DNA of 64,000 nucleotides from the NCBI GenBank assembly GCA_042408195.1, contig JBHOQL010000067.1:1-64000 (forward strand). The letters are read 5' to 3'. This document shows, in pieces, positions 35,437 to 43,794 of this stretch (position 1 is the stretch's first letter; each line of letters opens with the position of its first letter). Below the pieces are notes generated by a model, which was given only the letters and a program-made list of their open reading frames with translations, was not told where the DNA came from and did not search any database. This stretch comes from SpSt-600 sp042408195 (GTDB lineage Bacteria > Chloroflexota > Anaerolineae > SpSt-600). The translations under genes were made by a program, and so were the position numbers.

Positions 35437-35459
35437 CTACTTTGTAACTCTTTTGTAAC
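35430..35459 (+). promoter_or_regulatory. three direct repeats, predicted SARP binding site
   Basis: TCAGTAAC (35430-35437), TTTGTAAC (35441-35448) and TTTGTAAC (35452-35459) recur at exactly 11-bp intervals. The last ends eight bases before the -10. Characterised SARP activators bind such direct repeats at 11-bp spacing, with the 3' repeat eight bases from the -10 and no good -35. A SARP-type gene ends within the first repeat. Confidence 0.7.
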
Positions 35460-35467
35460 CGTTTGGT

Positions 35468-35473
35468 TATAAA
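35468..35473 (+). promoter_or_regulatory. -10 element of the acyl-CoA/Liv operon
   Basis: TATAAA, eight bases after the third repeat. No consensus -35 occurs 17 bp upstream (TAACTC), so the promoter should depend on an activator. The SDR ATG is at 35508. Confidence 0.6.
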
Positions 35474-35507
35474 ATTTTTTCTGCTTACAAAGCAGAGGAG
35501 GTTAACC

Positions 35508-36272
35508 ATGCGGCTCAAGGACAGAGTCGCTCTCATCACAGGTGGAGCTGTGGGCATAGGCCAAGCTACAGCTTTCCGTTTCGCCGAAGAAGGTGCCATA
35601 GTTATAATCTGTGATGTGAACGAAGAAGCGGGCCGCCAGACTGCCGCTCAGCTTGGAGACGAAACCCGTTTCTACAAAGTAAACGTGGTTGACAGGAAAG
35701 CGGTCCAGGCCTGGGTGGACGATGTGGCTGCTCGCTTCGGCAGGATTGATATCCTCGTAAACAATGCCGGCATCCTGCGGGACGCCCTGCTGGTGAAGTA
35801 CAAAGACGGCCAGGTAGTGGGTCAGATGTCTGAGGAAGATTTTGACCTGGTCATCGCTGTCAATCTCAAGGGAGTTTTCAACTGCACCCAGGCCGTCGTG
35901 CCCTACATGATACGGCAGGGCGGTGGAGTAATCCTCAATGCTTCCTCCGTTGTGGGAATAGATGGCAACTTCGGCCAGACCAACTACGTGGCTTCAAAAG
36001 CTGGCGTCATCGGAATGACTAAAGTGTGGGCCAGGGAACTGGCAAGGTACAATATCCGGGTCAACGCTGTTGCCCCTGGTTTCATCCTAACCGATATGGT
36101 CCGCCAGATGCCGGAGAAAATCCTTGAGCAGATGAAAGCTCGCATCCCCTTGGGCCGCCTGGGGGATCCGAGAGATGTAGCCAACGCTTACCTCTTCCTG
36201 GCCTCTGATGAAGCCTCTTATATTACGGGAACCGTGCTTCGTGTAGATGGTGGCATCGTGGTGGGTACCTAA
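35508..36272 (+). CDS. short-chain dehydrogenase/reductase (FabG-like)
   Basis: The start is ATG 35508, preceded by GAGGAGG, not the longer frame that would begin inside the promoter. The 254-residue NAD(P)-dependent oxidoreductase has TGGAVGIGQA (about 12-21), NNAGI (about 88), the catalytic Ser in NASSVVG and the YVASKAG active-site pair. Asp in ICDVNEE after the second strand favours NAD(H). Family members reduce 3-oxoacyl chains or oxidise 3-hydroxyacyl-CoA and many alcohols. Being first in an operon of CoA ligases and a MaoC protein, oxidation of a hydroxyacyl-CoA is a reasonable guess. Confidence 0.9.
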   Translation: MRLKDRVALITGGAVGIGQATAFRFAEEGAIVIICDVNEEAGRQTAAQLGDETRFYKVNVVDRKAVQAWVDDVAARFGRIDILVNNAGILRDALLVKYKDGQVVGQMSEEDFDLVIAVNLKGVFNCTQAVVPYMIRQGGGVILNASSVVGIDGNFGQTNYVASKAGVIGMTKVWARELARYNIRVNAVAPGFILTDMVRQMPEKILEQMKARIPLGRLGDPRDVANAYLFLASDEASYITGTVLRVDGGIVVGT

Positions 36273-36283
36273 GGAGGCAGAGC

Positions 36284-37810
36284 ATGATCGTTGGAGATTG
36301 GCTTGGACGTCGGGAGCTTCTGACCCCAAACAAAGTGGCTCTTATAGACACCCTCAACGGCAACCGCCCCATAACTTACAGGGAATGGAGCCACATGGTC
36401 AACCGAACGGCTCGCTTCCTCCAAGAACGTCTCGGAGTGCGTAAGGGAGATCGGGTGGCCATACTGGCTCAGAACTGTGTGGAATATTTGGACCTGTGGT
36501 TCGCTTTGGGCCGCATTGGCGGTGTCATGCAGGCCCTGAACTGGCGCCTAACCCCTTACGAACTGGAGGGTCTCCTCAACGATGGCAGACCAGTAGCTTT
36601 GGTTTACGGAAGCGAGTTCACCTCCCAAGTCAACGCTCTGCGGGGCAAAATTCCTAACCTACATTATTATGTAGCCCTAGGAGAAAAAGCTTCTCCGAAT
36701 GATATCTCCTTCTCTGAGCGCGAATCTTTTCCCGACCACTCCCTTCCGGAAATAGACCTGGATTGGGAGGACCCATGGGTCATCTGCTATACCGGTGGCA
36801 CAACCGGCTTGCCGAAAGGAGCCATATTGACCCATCGCTCTATCACTGCTAACGCCGTCAACACAGTTATCTCTTGGGGTCTCACCCCCGATGATGTGGC
36901 TATTCTCAACGCCCCTCTTTTCCATACCGGAGGCCTTAATGTATTCACTGCCCCCTTGGTTTACATCGGAGGCACTAGTATCGTTTGTAAGGGGTTTGAT
37001 CCGGACCAGGTCTTCGATCTCATTAGAGATGCAGGGGTGACAGTGTTTTTCGGCGTTCCGACTATGTTTATCATGCTTCAGCAGCATCCTCGCTGGGAAG
37101 AGGCTGATTTTTCCCGCCTGAAGATTGTGATAAGCGGCGGAGCGCCCTGCCCAATGTCTGTGTTTGAAAAGTTCTTTGAGAAAGGCATCAATTTCAAAAC
37201 GGGCTATGGTCTCACTGAAGCGGGTCCCAATACCTTCTGGCTTCCTCCGGAAGATGCGCGTCGCAAGCCTGGCTCTGTCGGTTTCCCCTTGTTCCACATC
37301 GATGTGAAGATAGTGCGAGAAGATGGGACTGAGTGTGGTCCGGAGGAGGTTGGAGAACTCATTATCCGTGGGCCCCATGTCTGCGCCGGCTACTGGAACA
37401 ACCCCGAAGCCACAGCTCAAACTTTTCGAGATGGATGGCTTCACACCGGCGACCTGGCCAAACGCGATGCCGAAGGCTACTATTACATCGTTGGGCGGAT
37501 AAAGGATATGTTCATCTCGGGAGGGGAAAACGTTTATCCCGCTGAAATTGAGAGCGTCCTCCACTCCCATCCGGCCGTAGTTGAGGCAGCGGTCATAGGA
37601 GTGCCCGACCCAAAGTGGGGAGAAGTAGGCCGAGCCATTGTAGCCCTTCGCCCCGGCGCTTCCGTGACCGAGGAAGAACTCATAGCATTCTGTCGAGAGC
37701 GATTGGCAAGTTACAAAATTCCCAAATCCTTCATTTTCGTGGAAGCTCTACCCAAAACAGGGGCAGGCAAAGTGGACAAAGAACGTCTGAGGAAGGAATA
37801 CGGCTCGTAG
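36284..37810 (+). CDS. acyl-CoA synthetase (AMP-forming), ligase 1
   Basis: A 508-residue ANL-superfamily ligase that activates a carboxylic acid via acyl-AMP to its CoA ester. The motifs are A3 YTGGTTGLPKGA (about 167), A5 GYGLTEAGP, the hinge region DGWLHTGDLAKRDAEGYYYIVGR, GGENVYPAEIE and the catalytic C-terminal Lys in KTGAGKVDKERLR. GGAGG lies upstream of the ATG. It resembles medium/long-chain fatty-acyl or aryl-acid CoA ligases; the substrate is unassigned. The operon holds two paralogues (39644, 42271). Confidence 0.92.
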   Translation: MIVGDWLGRRELLTPNKVALIDTLNGNRPITYREWSHMVNRTARFLQERLGVRKGDRVAILAQNCVEYLDLWFALGRIGGVMQALNWRLTPYELEGLLNDGRPVALVYGSEFTSQVNALRGKIPNLHYYVALGEKASPNDISFSERESFPDHSLPEIDLDWEDPWVICYTGGTTGLPKGAILTHRSITANAVNTVISWGLTPDDVAILNAPLFHTGGLNVFTAPLVYIGGTSIVCKGFDPDQVFDLIRDAGVTVFFGVPTMFIMLQQHPRWEEADFSRLKIVISGGAPCPMSVFEKFFEKGINFKTGYGLTEAGPNTFWLPPEDARRKPGSVGFPLFHIDVKIVREDGTECGPEEVGELIIRGPHVCAGYWNNPEATAQTFRDGWLHTGDLAKRDAEGYYYIVGRIKDMFISGGENVYPAEIESVLHSHPAVVEAAVIGVPDPKWGEVGRAIVALRPGASVTEEELIAFCRERLASYKIPKSFIFVEALPKTGAGKVDKERLRKEYGS

Positions 37811-37834
37811 AAGAGTCAGGACGAGGAGGTCAAT

Positions 37835-38638
37835 ATGCCGAAAATGAAAGTGAATGATATAGAGATTGCTTATGAGGTGACCGGTTCCGGTCATCCGTTG
37901 GTTCTCATCACTGGCGTCGGATATGGACGCTGGTTCTGGCACAAAATCGTGCCTGAACTTTCCAAGCATTTTCAGGTGGTAACTTTTGATAACCGCGGAG
38001 CCGGTGAAAGCGATAAACCCCCCGGTCCTTACACCACAAAAATGATGGCGGCTGATACCGCCGGTCTCCTTGATGGCCTCGGTATCCGCAGAGCCTATGT
38101 AATGGGTCACTCTTTGGGTGGATTCATTGCGCAAGAGCTAACTCTTGCCAGACCTGACCTTGTTGAGAAATTGATTCTGGCTTCCACAACTTACGGTGGC
38201 CCCAACGTTATACCCATTACCCCAGAGGCCCTTGAAGTCCTCACTAAGAGGGATGGTGATCCTGTAGAACTGGTCCACAGAGGAATCAAAGTGGCCTGTG
38301 CGCCAGGCTTCGCCGAGCGCCATCCGGAAGTGGTCAAAGAGCTTCTGGAGTACCGACTGACCAACCCTGTGCCTCCAGCTCAGTATCAAGCTCAGGTTAT
38401 GGCCGGAGCTACCCACAACGCTGAGGACCGCATCTCTCAGATAACCTGTCCCGTGCTCGTGCTCTTTGGCGAGTACGACAAGGTAGTCCCTCCCGGGAAC
38501 GCGGAACTCTTGGCCCGGAAGCTCCCCAACGCTCGGGTCAAAATCCTCCCCAACGTGGGTCACATTTTCCCCATAGAAGACCCCCAAGCCACTGTGGAAG
38601 CGATGCTGGAATTTCTGAAGCCTGAGGAGGCTAAGTGA
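37835..38638 (+). CDS. alpha/beta hydrolase 1 (enol-lactonase/esterase-like)
   Basis: A 267-residue cytoplasmic alpha/beta hydrolase with oxyanion region GVGYGRWFW, nucleophile elbow GHSLGG (Ser about 91), acid Asp in FGEYDKVVP and His in NVGHIFPIE. It resembles 3-oxoadipate enol-lactonase and related esterases or C-C hydrolases. GAGGAGG precedes the ATG, and the gene ends overlapping the next start by one base (TGATG). A ring-lactone or ester hydrolysis step is suggested by context. Confidence 0.88.
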   Translation: MPKMKVNDIEIAYEVTGSGHPLVLITGVGYGRWFWHKIVPELSKHFQVVTFDNRGAGESDKPPGPYTTKMMAADTAGLLDGLGIRRAYVMGHSLGGFIAQELTLARPDLVEKLILASTTYGGPNVIPITPEALEVLTKRDGDPVELVHRGIKVACAPGFAERHPEVVKELLEYRLTNPVPPAQYQAQVMAGATHNAEDRISQITCPVLVLFGEYDKVVPPGNAELLARKLPNARVKILPNVGHIFPIEDPQATVEAMLEFLKPEEAK

Positions 38639-39630
38639 TGCGTCACGCTCGCATTCTTGCCACTGGCAGTTATGTGCCCCCAAGGCTAATTACGAACGAT
38701 GAGATAGACGAAATCCTTGGGGAGAAAACCAGCGATTGGCTCATAGAGAACGTAGGCATTCGACAGCGTCATTGGATGACGCCCGAGCAGACCACTTCTG
38801 ATTTGGTGGTGGAAGCCTCCAAGATAGCACTGGAACGAGCTGGCCTCCGGCCTGAAGACTTGGATCTCATCATCGTGTCTACCGACACTCCCGATTACCT
38901 TTCTCCTCCTACCTCGGCAGTAGTCCAGTACAAGCTGGGGGCAGTCAATGCTGGTTGCTGGGATGTGAACAGTGCCTGCGCAGGGTGGGTGACAGCCTTG
39001 GACCAGGGAGCCCGCTACATTATGACTGAGCCGACAATCCGATACGTCCTAGTGGCCGGTGGCTACGGTATGAGCCGCTTCCTGGACCTCAAGGACAAGA
39101 AAACCGCCAACCTCTTTGCCGATGGTGCGGGGGCGGTAGTGTTGGGTCCCAGTGAGGGACCCGGATTCTTGGCAAGCCAATTCCTGGCCAAAGGTGAATA
39201 CTACGATGCTCTGGGCATCTACACCGGTGGCGCTTTTCGGCCCTGTACCCCGGAGAACCTGGAAAAATACGGTCCACCGCGAGTCCAATTCGTCAAGAAA
39301 TTCCCCCGCACCTTCAACACGGAATACTGGCCTTGGCTGATTCAGAAAGCTCTGGAAAAGGCAGGGCTTACAGTAGAAGATGTGGATCTTTTCCTCTTCA
39401 CACAGCTCAACTTGCGCACTATTGAACTGATGATGCAAATCCTCGGTCAATCTATGGAGAAAACCCATTGGGTCATGGACAAGTGGGGCTATACAGGCTC
39501 ACCCTGTGTGGCGATGGCACTGGATGATTTAATCAACCAGGGACGTGGGCCAAAACCAGGCGATATAATCGTCTTCTGCACCAGCGGCGGGGGCATAACG
39601 ATGGCTGCCTCTGTCTGGCGGTGGGTATGA
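38638..39630 (+). CDS. KAS III-like thiolase-fold protein with altered triad
   Basis: A 330-residue thiolase-superfamily protein. The start is ATG 38638 (a GTG directly precedes it). The acyl-accepting Cys114 is intact in DVNSACAGW, and the FabH-like N-terminus (RILATGSYVPPRLITNDEI) and C-terminus (GGGITMAASVW) are complete. Aligned with FabH motifs HQANLRI and HGNTSAAS, the catalytic His is Thr255 (FTQLNLR) and the catalytic Asn is Tyr285 (WGYTGSPC). Decarboxylative condensation as in fatty-acid initiation is therefore unlikely. Acyl transfer, thiolysis or hydrolysis on Cys114 is possible. It sits between hydrolase 1 and ligase 2. Confidence 0.85.
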   Translation: MRHARILATGSYVPPRLITNDEIDEILGEKTSDWLIENVGIRQRHWMTPEQTTSDLVVEASKIALERAGLRPEDLDLIIVSTDTPDYLSPPTSAVVQYKLGAVNAGCWDVNSACAGWVTALDQGARYIMTEPTIRYVLVAGGYGMSRFLDLKDKKTANLFADGAGAVVLGPSEGPGFLASQFLAKGEYYDALGIYTGGAFRPCTPENLEKYGPPRVQFVKKFPRTFNTEYWPWLIQKALEKAGLTVEDVDLFLFTQLNLRTIELMMQILGQSMEKTHWVMDKWGYTGSPCVAMALDDLINQGRGPKPGDIIVFCTSGGGITMAASVWRWV

Positions 39631-39643
39631 GGAGGAGATCCAT

Positions 39644-41194
39644 ATGTATGTCGGCGATTACCTTGGCCGAAGAGCTATCTACAGTCCTGAAAAGGTAGCC
39701 GTAGTAGATTACGGCAAGCAACCGCCTTGGCGCCTCACTTACCGCCAAATGAATGAGCGTGCTAATCGTTTCGCCAACTGGTTGCGGAACGTAGCCGGAA
39801 TTCGCAAGGGCGATCGAGTCGCCATTCTGGCTCGGGATGGGGTAGAGCATCTGGATTGCTTCTTTGCCTGCTCCAAACTGGGAGCTATCCACACTGCCCT
39901 GAACTGGCGCCTCCACTGGCGGGAGCTTGTAGAGATAATCCGCAAAACTACCCCTACTGTCCTTATCTACTCCGACGACTTCAAGGATAACGTTTTCCAA
40001 CTCAGGGAGGCGATAAAAGGTACGGATTACGCTATTCTCTACTACCTCCACATAGAAGGCGAAGGTGTGGAGGGGAGCCTTCACTTTGAAACCATATTGC
40101 AGAGCAGCCCTTCAGACCCTGTCACTTGCGAAGAGGTGGAAGCCGAAGATATTGTGGCCCTTATTTTCACCGGAGGCACCACTGGTTTCCCCAAGGCTGC
40201 CCAAGTTTCCCACCGGATGATAGCCTGGAACACTCTTAACACTGTCATCCATGACTTAACCCATAACGATGTTTACTTGAATGTATTTCCAATGTTCCAC
40301 ACCGGAGGCCTTTTCGTTTACACCCTTCCCCAAATAATCATGGGCGGCACCACGATCTTGATCCGTCAGTTTGACCCGGCTCTTGTGCTCCGGCTAATAG
40401 AGCAAGAAAAGGTCACAGTTTTTGCTGCCGTGCCCACCATGTATCAGATGATGACCCAAGCCCCCAACTGGGAGGAAGCTGATCTCTCTTCCCTCAGGTT
40501 CTGCACCAGCGGTGGAGCCCCTCTACCGGTCCCGCTTATAGAGAAATACACCCGTGAGAAAGGAGTACGTTTCAAGCAAGGCTTCGGTATGACAGAATTC
40601 GGGCCGGGCATTTTTGCCCTAGCTCCGGAGGATGCCGTCCGTAAGGCCGGTTCCATTGGTCGTCCCAACTTCTTCATAGACGCCCGCATCGTTGACGACG
40701 AGAACCGCCCTCTGGGTCCCAACCAGATAGGGGAGTTAGTGCTCAGAGGCCCTTCCATTTGCTCTGGCTACTTCGGTGACCCTGAAGCCACAGCCGGGAT
40801 GCTGGATGAAGAGGGTTGGTTCCACACTGGCGACTTAGCCTACTACGATGAGGAGTGGTATTTCTACATTGTGGACCGTAAAAAGGATATGTTCATCTCT
40901 GGAGGGGAAAATGTCTACCCCGTGGAGATAGAGAAAGCCCTTTACGAGCACCCTGCCGTGCACATGTGCGCCGTCATCGGTGTGCCGGATCCCAAATGGG
41001 GGGAGGTCGGACTAGCCTGCGTTGTCCTGAAGCCTGGGATGACGGCTACCGAGGAAGAGCTCATAGCTTTTCTGAAAGAGCGCTTGGCCAGCTACAAAGT
41101 CCCTAAGCGTGTAGTCTTCATGGAGAGCTTGCCCATTTCTGCGGCAGGCAAAATCCTGAAGAGAGAACTGCGCAAGCAGTTCGTGGGAGGATAA
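39644..41194 (+). CDS. acyl-CoA synthetase (AMP-forming), ligase 2
   Basis: A 516-residue paralogue of ligase 1 with the A3 loop FTGGTTGFPKAA (about 180), A5 GFGMTEFGP, EGWFHTGDLAYYDEEWYFYIVDRKKDMF and C-terminal catalytic Lys in SAAGKILKRELR. The ATG follows AGGAGG. It shares the DWLGRRA/YLGRRA opening and NWRL block of its paralogues, evidence of tandem duplication with divergence, so different substrates or successive intermediates may be activated. Confidence 0.92.
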   Translation: MYVGDYLGRRAIYSPEKVAVVDYGKQPPWRLTYRQMNERANRFANWLRNVAGIRKGDRVAILARDGVEHLDCFFACSKLGAIHTALNWRLHWRELVEIIRKTTPTVLIYSDDFKDNVFQLREAIKGTDYAILYYLHIEGEGVEGSLHFETILQSSPSDPVTCEEVEAEDIVALIFTGGTTGFPKAAQVSHRMIAWNTLNTVIHDLTHNDVYLNVFPMFHTGGLFVYTLPQIIMGGTTILIRQFDPALVLRLIEQEKVTVFAAVPTMYQMMTQAPNWEEADLSSLRFCTSGGAPLPVPLIEKYTREKGVRFKQGFGMTEFGPGIFALAPEDAVRKAGSIGRPNFFIDARIVDDENRPLGPNQIGELVLRGPSICSGYFGDPEATAGMLDEEGWFHTGDLAYYDEEWYFYIVDRKKDMFISGGENVYPVEIEKALYEHPAVHMCAVIGVPDPKWGEVGLACVVLKPGMTATEEELIAFLKERLASYKVPKRVVFMESLPISAAGKILKRELRKQFVGG

Positions 41195-41205
41195 GGGGGT
41201 GCATT

Positions 41206-42267
41206 ATGGCTGAAATCTACCACCTTGAAGGAATTACTTCCAGGATGATTCAGACTCCGCGGCTCAGAATGCATGTGCTTACCGCTGGGCTGGAGGAAGG
41301 CATTCCGGTTGTGTTCATCCACGGCAATGGCTCGTCCTCCACCTTCTGGGAGGAAACAATGCTGGCTCTACCGCCCGCTTTCCGAGGCATAGCTCCTGAT
41401 ATGAGGGGTTATGGCGAGACAGAGCCGTTGCCAATAGATGCCACGCTGGGCCTGAGCGACATGGTGGAGGACCTTCGCTCTCTGGTGGAAACAATTGGCC
41501 TGAAGAAATTCCACCTCGTCGGCCATTCCATGGGTGGCGGTATTGCGATGAAATATGCCATCGCTTATCCTGACGATCTTCTCTCCATAACGCTGGTGGA
41601 TACAATGTCTCCATATGGCTACAGCGGAAGCAAAGATTTGAATGGAACGCCTTGCTACGAGGATGGTGCTCCCGCAGGGGCGGGGAGCGTCAACCCCGAA
41701 TTCATCCGTCTCCTCAGGGAAAAGGATAGAGGAACCGATAACCCAATGTCTCCCCGCAACGTGCTGCGCCACTTCTACTTCAAGCCTCCGTTCGTCCCCA
41801 AGCGAGAAGAAGACCTTCTCACGGCCATGCTTTCCATGCAAGTGGGCGAAGATTGGTACCCTGGCGATTTTGTTCCCTCCCCCAATTGGCCCGGAGTCGC
41901 CCCTGGAAAGCGCGGCGTAATAAATGCTATCAGCCGAAAGTATTTTGATGCCAGCGGCATTGTTGACATTCAGCCCAAACCGCCAATCCTCTGGATCCGC
42001 GGGGCTGATGATCTGGTGGTTTCCAACAGCGCCATGTGGGATGTTGCAACTTTAGGGGCTTTGGGATTCGTCCCGGGATGGCCTGGCCCCGAGCATTGTC
42101 CTCCCCAGCCAATGCTGGACCAGATACGTGCTGTGTTGGAGCGATACAAGGCCAACGGTGGCTATTACCGGGAGGAAGTCATCCCTGATTGTGGCCACAC
42201 TCCGTTCATAGAGAAACCCGAAGAGTTTAACGCCCTCTTTCACGAGTTCCTGCTGAAGGGAGGATAG
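41206..42267 (+). CDS. alpha/beta hydrolase 2, enlarged cap
   Basis: A 353-residue alpha/beta hydrolase. Visible are HGNGSSSTFWE (oxyanion), GHSMGGG with nucleophile Ser (about 107), an acid Asp near IRGADDLVVSNS and His in PDCGHTPFIEKPEEF. About 90 extra residues between the nucleophile and acid form an unusually large cap (YEDGAPAGAGSVNPEF ... VAPGKRGVINAIS), implying a bulky or long substrate. It lies between ligases 2 and 3 with 11- and 3-base gaps. Function within the pathway unassigned. Confidence 0.85.
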   Translation: MAEIYHLEGITSRMIQTPRLRMHVLTAGLEEGIPVVFIHGNGSSSTFWEETMLALPPAFRGIAPDMRGYGETEPLPIDATLGLSDMVEDLRSLVETIGLKKFHLVGHSMGGGIAMKYAIAYPDDLLSITLVDTMSPYGYSGSKDLNGTPCYEDGAPAGAGSVNPEFIRLLREKDRGTDNPMSPRNVLRHFYFKPPFVPKREEDLLTAMLSMQVGEDWYPGDFVPSPNWPGVAPGKRGVINAISRKYFDASGIVDIQPKPPILWIRGADDLVVSNSAMWDVATLGALGFVPGWPGPEHCPPQPMLDQIRAVLERYKANGGYYREEVIPDCGHTPFIEKPEEFNALFHEFLLKGG

Positions 42268-42270
42268 CAT

Positions 42271-43794
42271 ATGTACACCTTTGACTGGTTAGCCAAAAGG
42301 GCGGAGCTCTCGCCCAACAAGATTGCCCTCATAGATGTCGCTACAGGGCGCGAGTGGACCTATGCCCAATTTAACGAGCGCGCTAGCCGCTTTGCCGAAT
42401 TCCTCAGGGACGAGTGGAAAATAAAAGAAGGCGAACGGGTGGCTATCTTAGCCTACAACTCCTCCGATTACTTTGAAGTCCTCTACGGCTGTGCCAAGGT
42501 GGGGGTGATATTGGTCTGCCTCAACTGGCGGCTGGCCCTCCCGGAACTAGAGGTGATAGTCAACGATGCTTCACCCCGCGCCCTCATTTACGATCCCGAT
42601 TTCACCGAGGCTGCCCATTACCTCAAGGAGCGCACTACGGCTACCCTTCTTATGACTCTGGGAGAAAAAGCTCCTAAAGGTGAATGGGCGTACGAGAAAG
42701 CCCTCGCCGAGGCAAGTGGTCAGCCCATCGTCATGCCTCCGCGAGCTTTGAGCGATGTCTGGCATCTCCTTTACACTGCCGGCACCACAGGGCGCCCAAA
42801 AGGCGTAATCCAGACCTTCGGGATGGTCTTCTACAATGCCGTAAACATTGGAATTGCCATCGATCTGACCTCAGAGGACGTGACCCTGAACGTCCTCCCC
42901 ACTTTCCACACCGGTGGCCTTAACCTCTACGCAAACCCGACTTTCCACGTAGGTGGCACTGCTATAATCCAAAAGTCCTTTGACCCTGGAGAGACCCTGC
43001 GCCTTCTCTCCGAAAAGGCCACAGCCTTTTTCGGAGTGCCTGCAATGTATCTGTTTATGAGCCAACACCCGGATTTTGACAAATACGACCTTTCTCGAGT
43101 CCGCTCCTGGGCCTGTGGCGGTGCTCCGATGCCTGTTCACCTCCTTCGCTGGTATGCCGAGCGGGGCATTATCATCCAACAGGGCTTCGGCATGACCGAG
43201 ACTGGTCCCACTGTCTTCCTAATTGACAAAGAGCACGCGATCTCCAAAGCGGGCTCCGTGGGCAAGCCCCAGATGCATGTGGCGGTGCGCATCGTGGACC
43301 GGGAAGGACGAGATGTTCCACCCGGAGAAGTCGGAGAGCTGTGGATAAAGGGGCCCGGTGTTACCCCAGGCTACTGGCAGCAGCCGGAAATAACTGCTGA
43401 GTCCTTCACTGATGGATGGCTTCACTCCGGTGACCTGGCCAGAGTGGACGAGGATGGATACTACTACATTGTGGACCGCCTGAAGGACATGTACATCTCT
43501 GGCGGGGAAAACGTTTACCCAGCTGAGGTTGAGAATGTCCTCTACCAAATGGAACAGATAGCGGAAGTGGCGGTTATAGGCGTGCCGGATCCCAAATGGG
43601 GCGAGGTGGGTAAAGCCATCGTGGTTGTGAAGCCCGGCTACACCCTGACTGAGGAGGAAGTGATTCGCTTCTGCGAGGGAAAGATCGCTCGCTACAAAAT
43701 CCCGAAACATGTGGTCTTCGTGGACAGGCTCCCTCGCAATCCTGCTGGCAAAGTTCTTAAGACGGAACTTCGTAAGAGGTTTGGTGGGGCATGA
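42271..43794 (+). CDS. acyl-CoA synthetase (AMP-forming), ligase 3
   Basis: A 507-residue third paralogue: A3 loop YTAGTTGRPKGV (about 167), in which the usual second Gly is Ala, A5 GFGMTETGP, DGWLHSGDLARVDEDGYYYIVDRLKDMY and C-terminal Lys in NPAGKVLKTELR. The stop overlaps the MaoC start (ATGA). It is as diverged from ligases 1 and 2 as they are from each other, judging by eye. Confidence 0.92.
   Translation: MYTFDWLAKRAELSPNKIALIDVATGREWTYAQFNERASRFAEFLRDEWKIKEGERVAILAYNSSDYFEVLYGCAKVGVILVCLNWRLALPELEVIVNDASPRALIYDPDFTEAAHYLKERTTATLLMTLGEKAPKGEWAYEKALAEASGQPIVMPPRALSDVWHLLYTAGTTGRPKGVIQTFGMVFYNAVNIGIAIDLTSEDVTLNVLPTFHTGGLNLYANPTFHVGGTAIIQKSFDPGETLRLLSEKATAFFGVPAMYLFMSQHPDFDKYDLSRVRSWACGGAPMPVHLLRWYAERGIIIQQGFGMTETGPTVFLIDKEHAISKAGSVGKPQMHVAVRIVDREGRDVPPGEVGELWIKGPGVTPGYWQQPEITAESFTDGWLHSGDLARVDEDGYYYIVDRLKDMYISGGENVYPAEVENVLYQMEQIAEVAVIGVPDPKWGEVGKAIVVVKPGYTLTEEEVIRFCEGKIARYKIPKHVVFVDRLPRNPAGKVLKTELRKRFGGA

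Noticed and set aside
36677..37570. 297-codon minus-strand frame within ligase 1
   Set aside because: Shadow of the ligase gene; no start signal and no motif.
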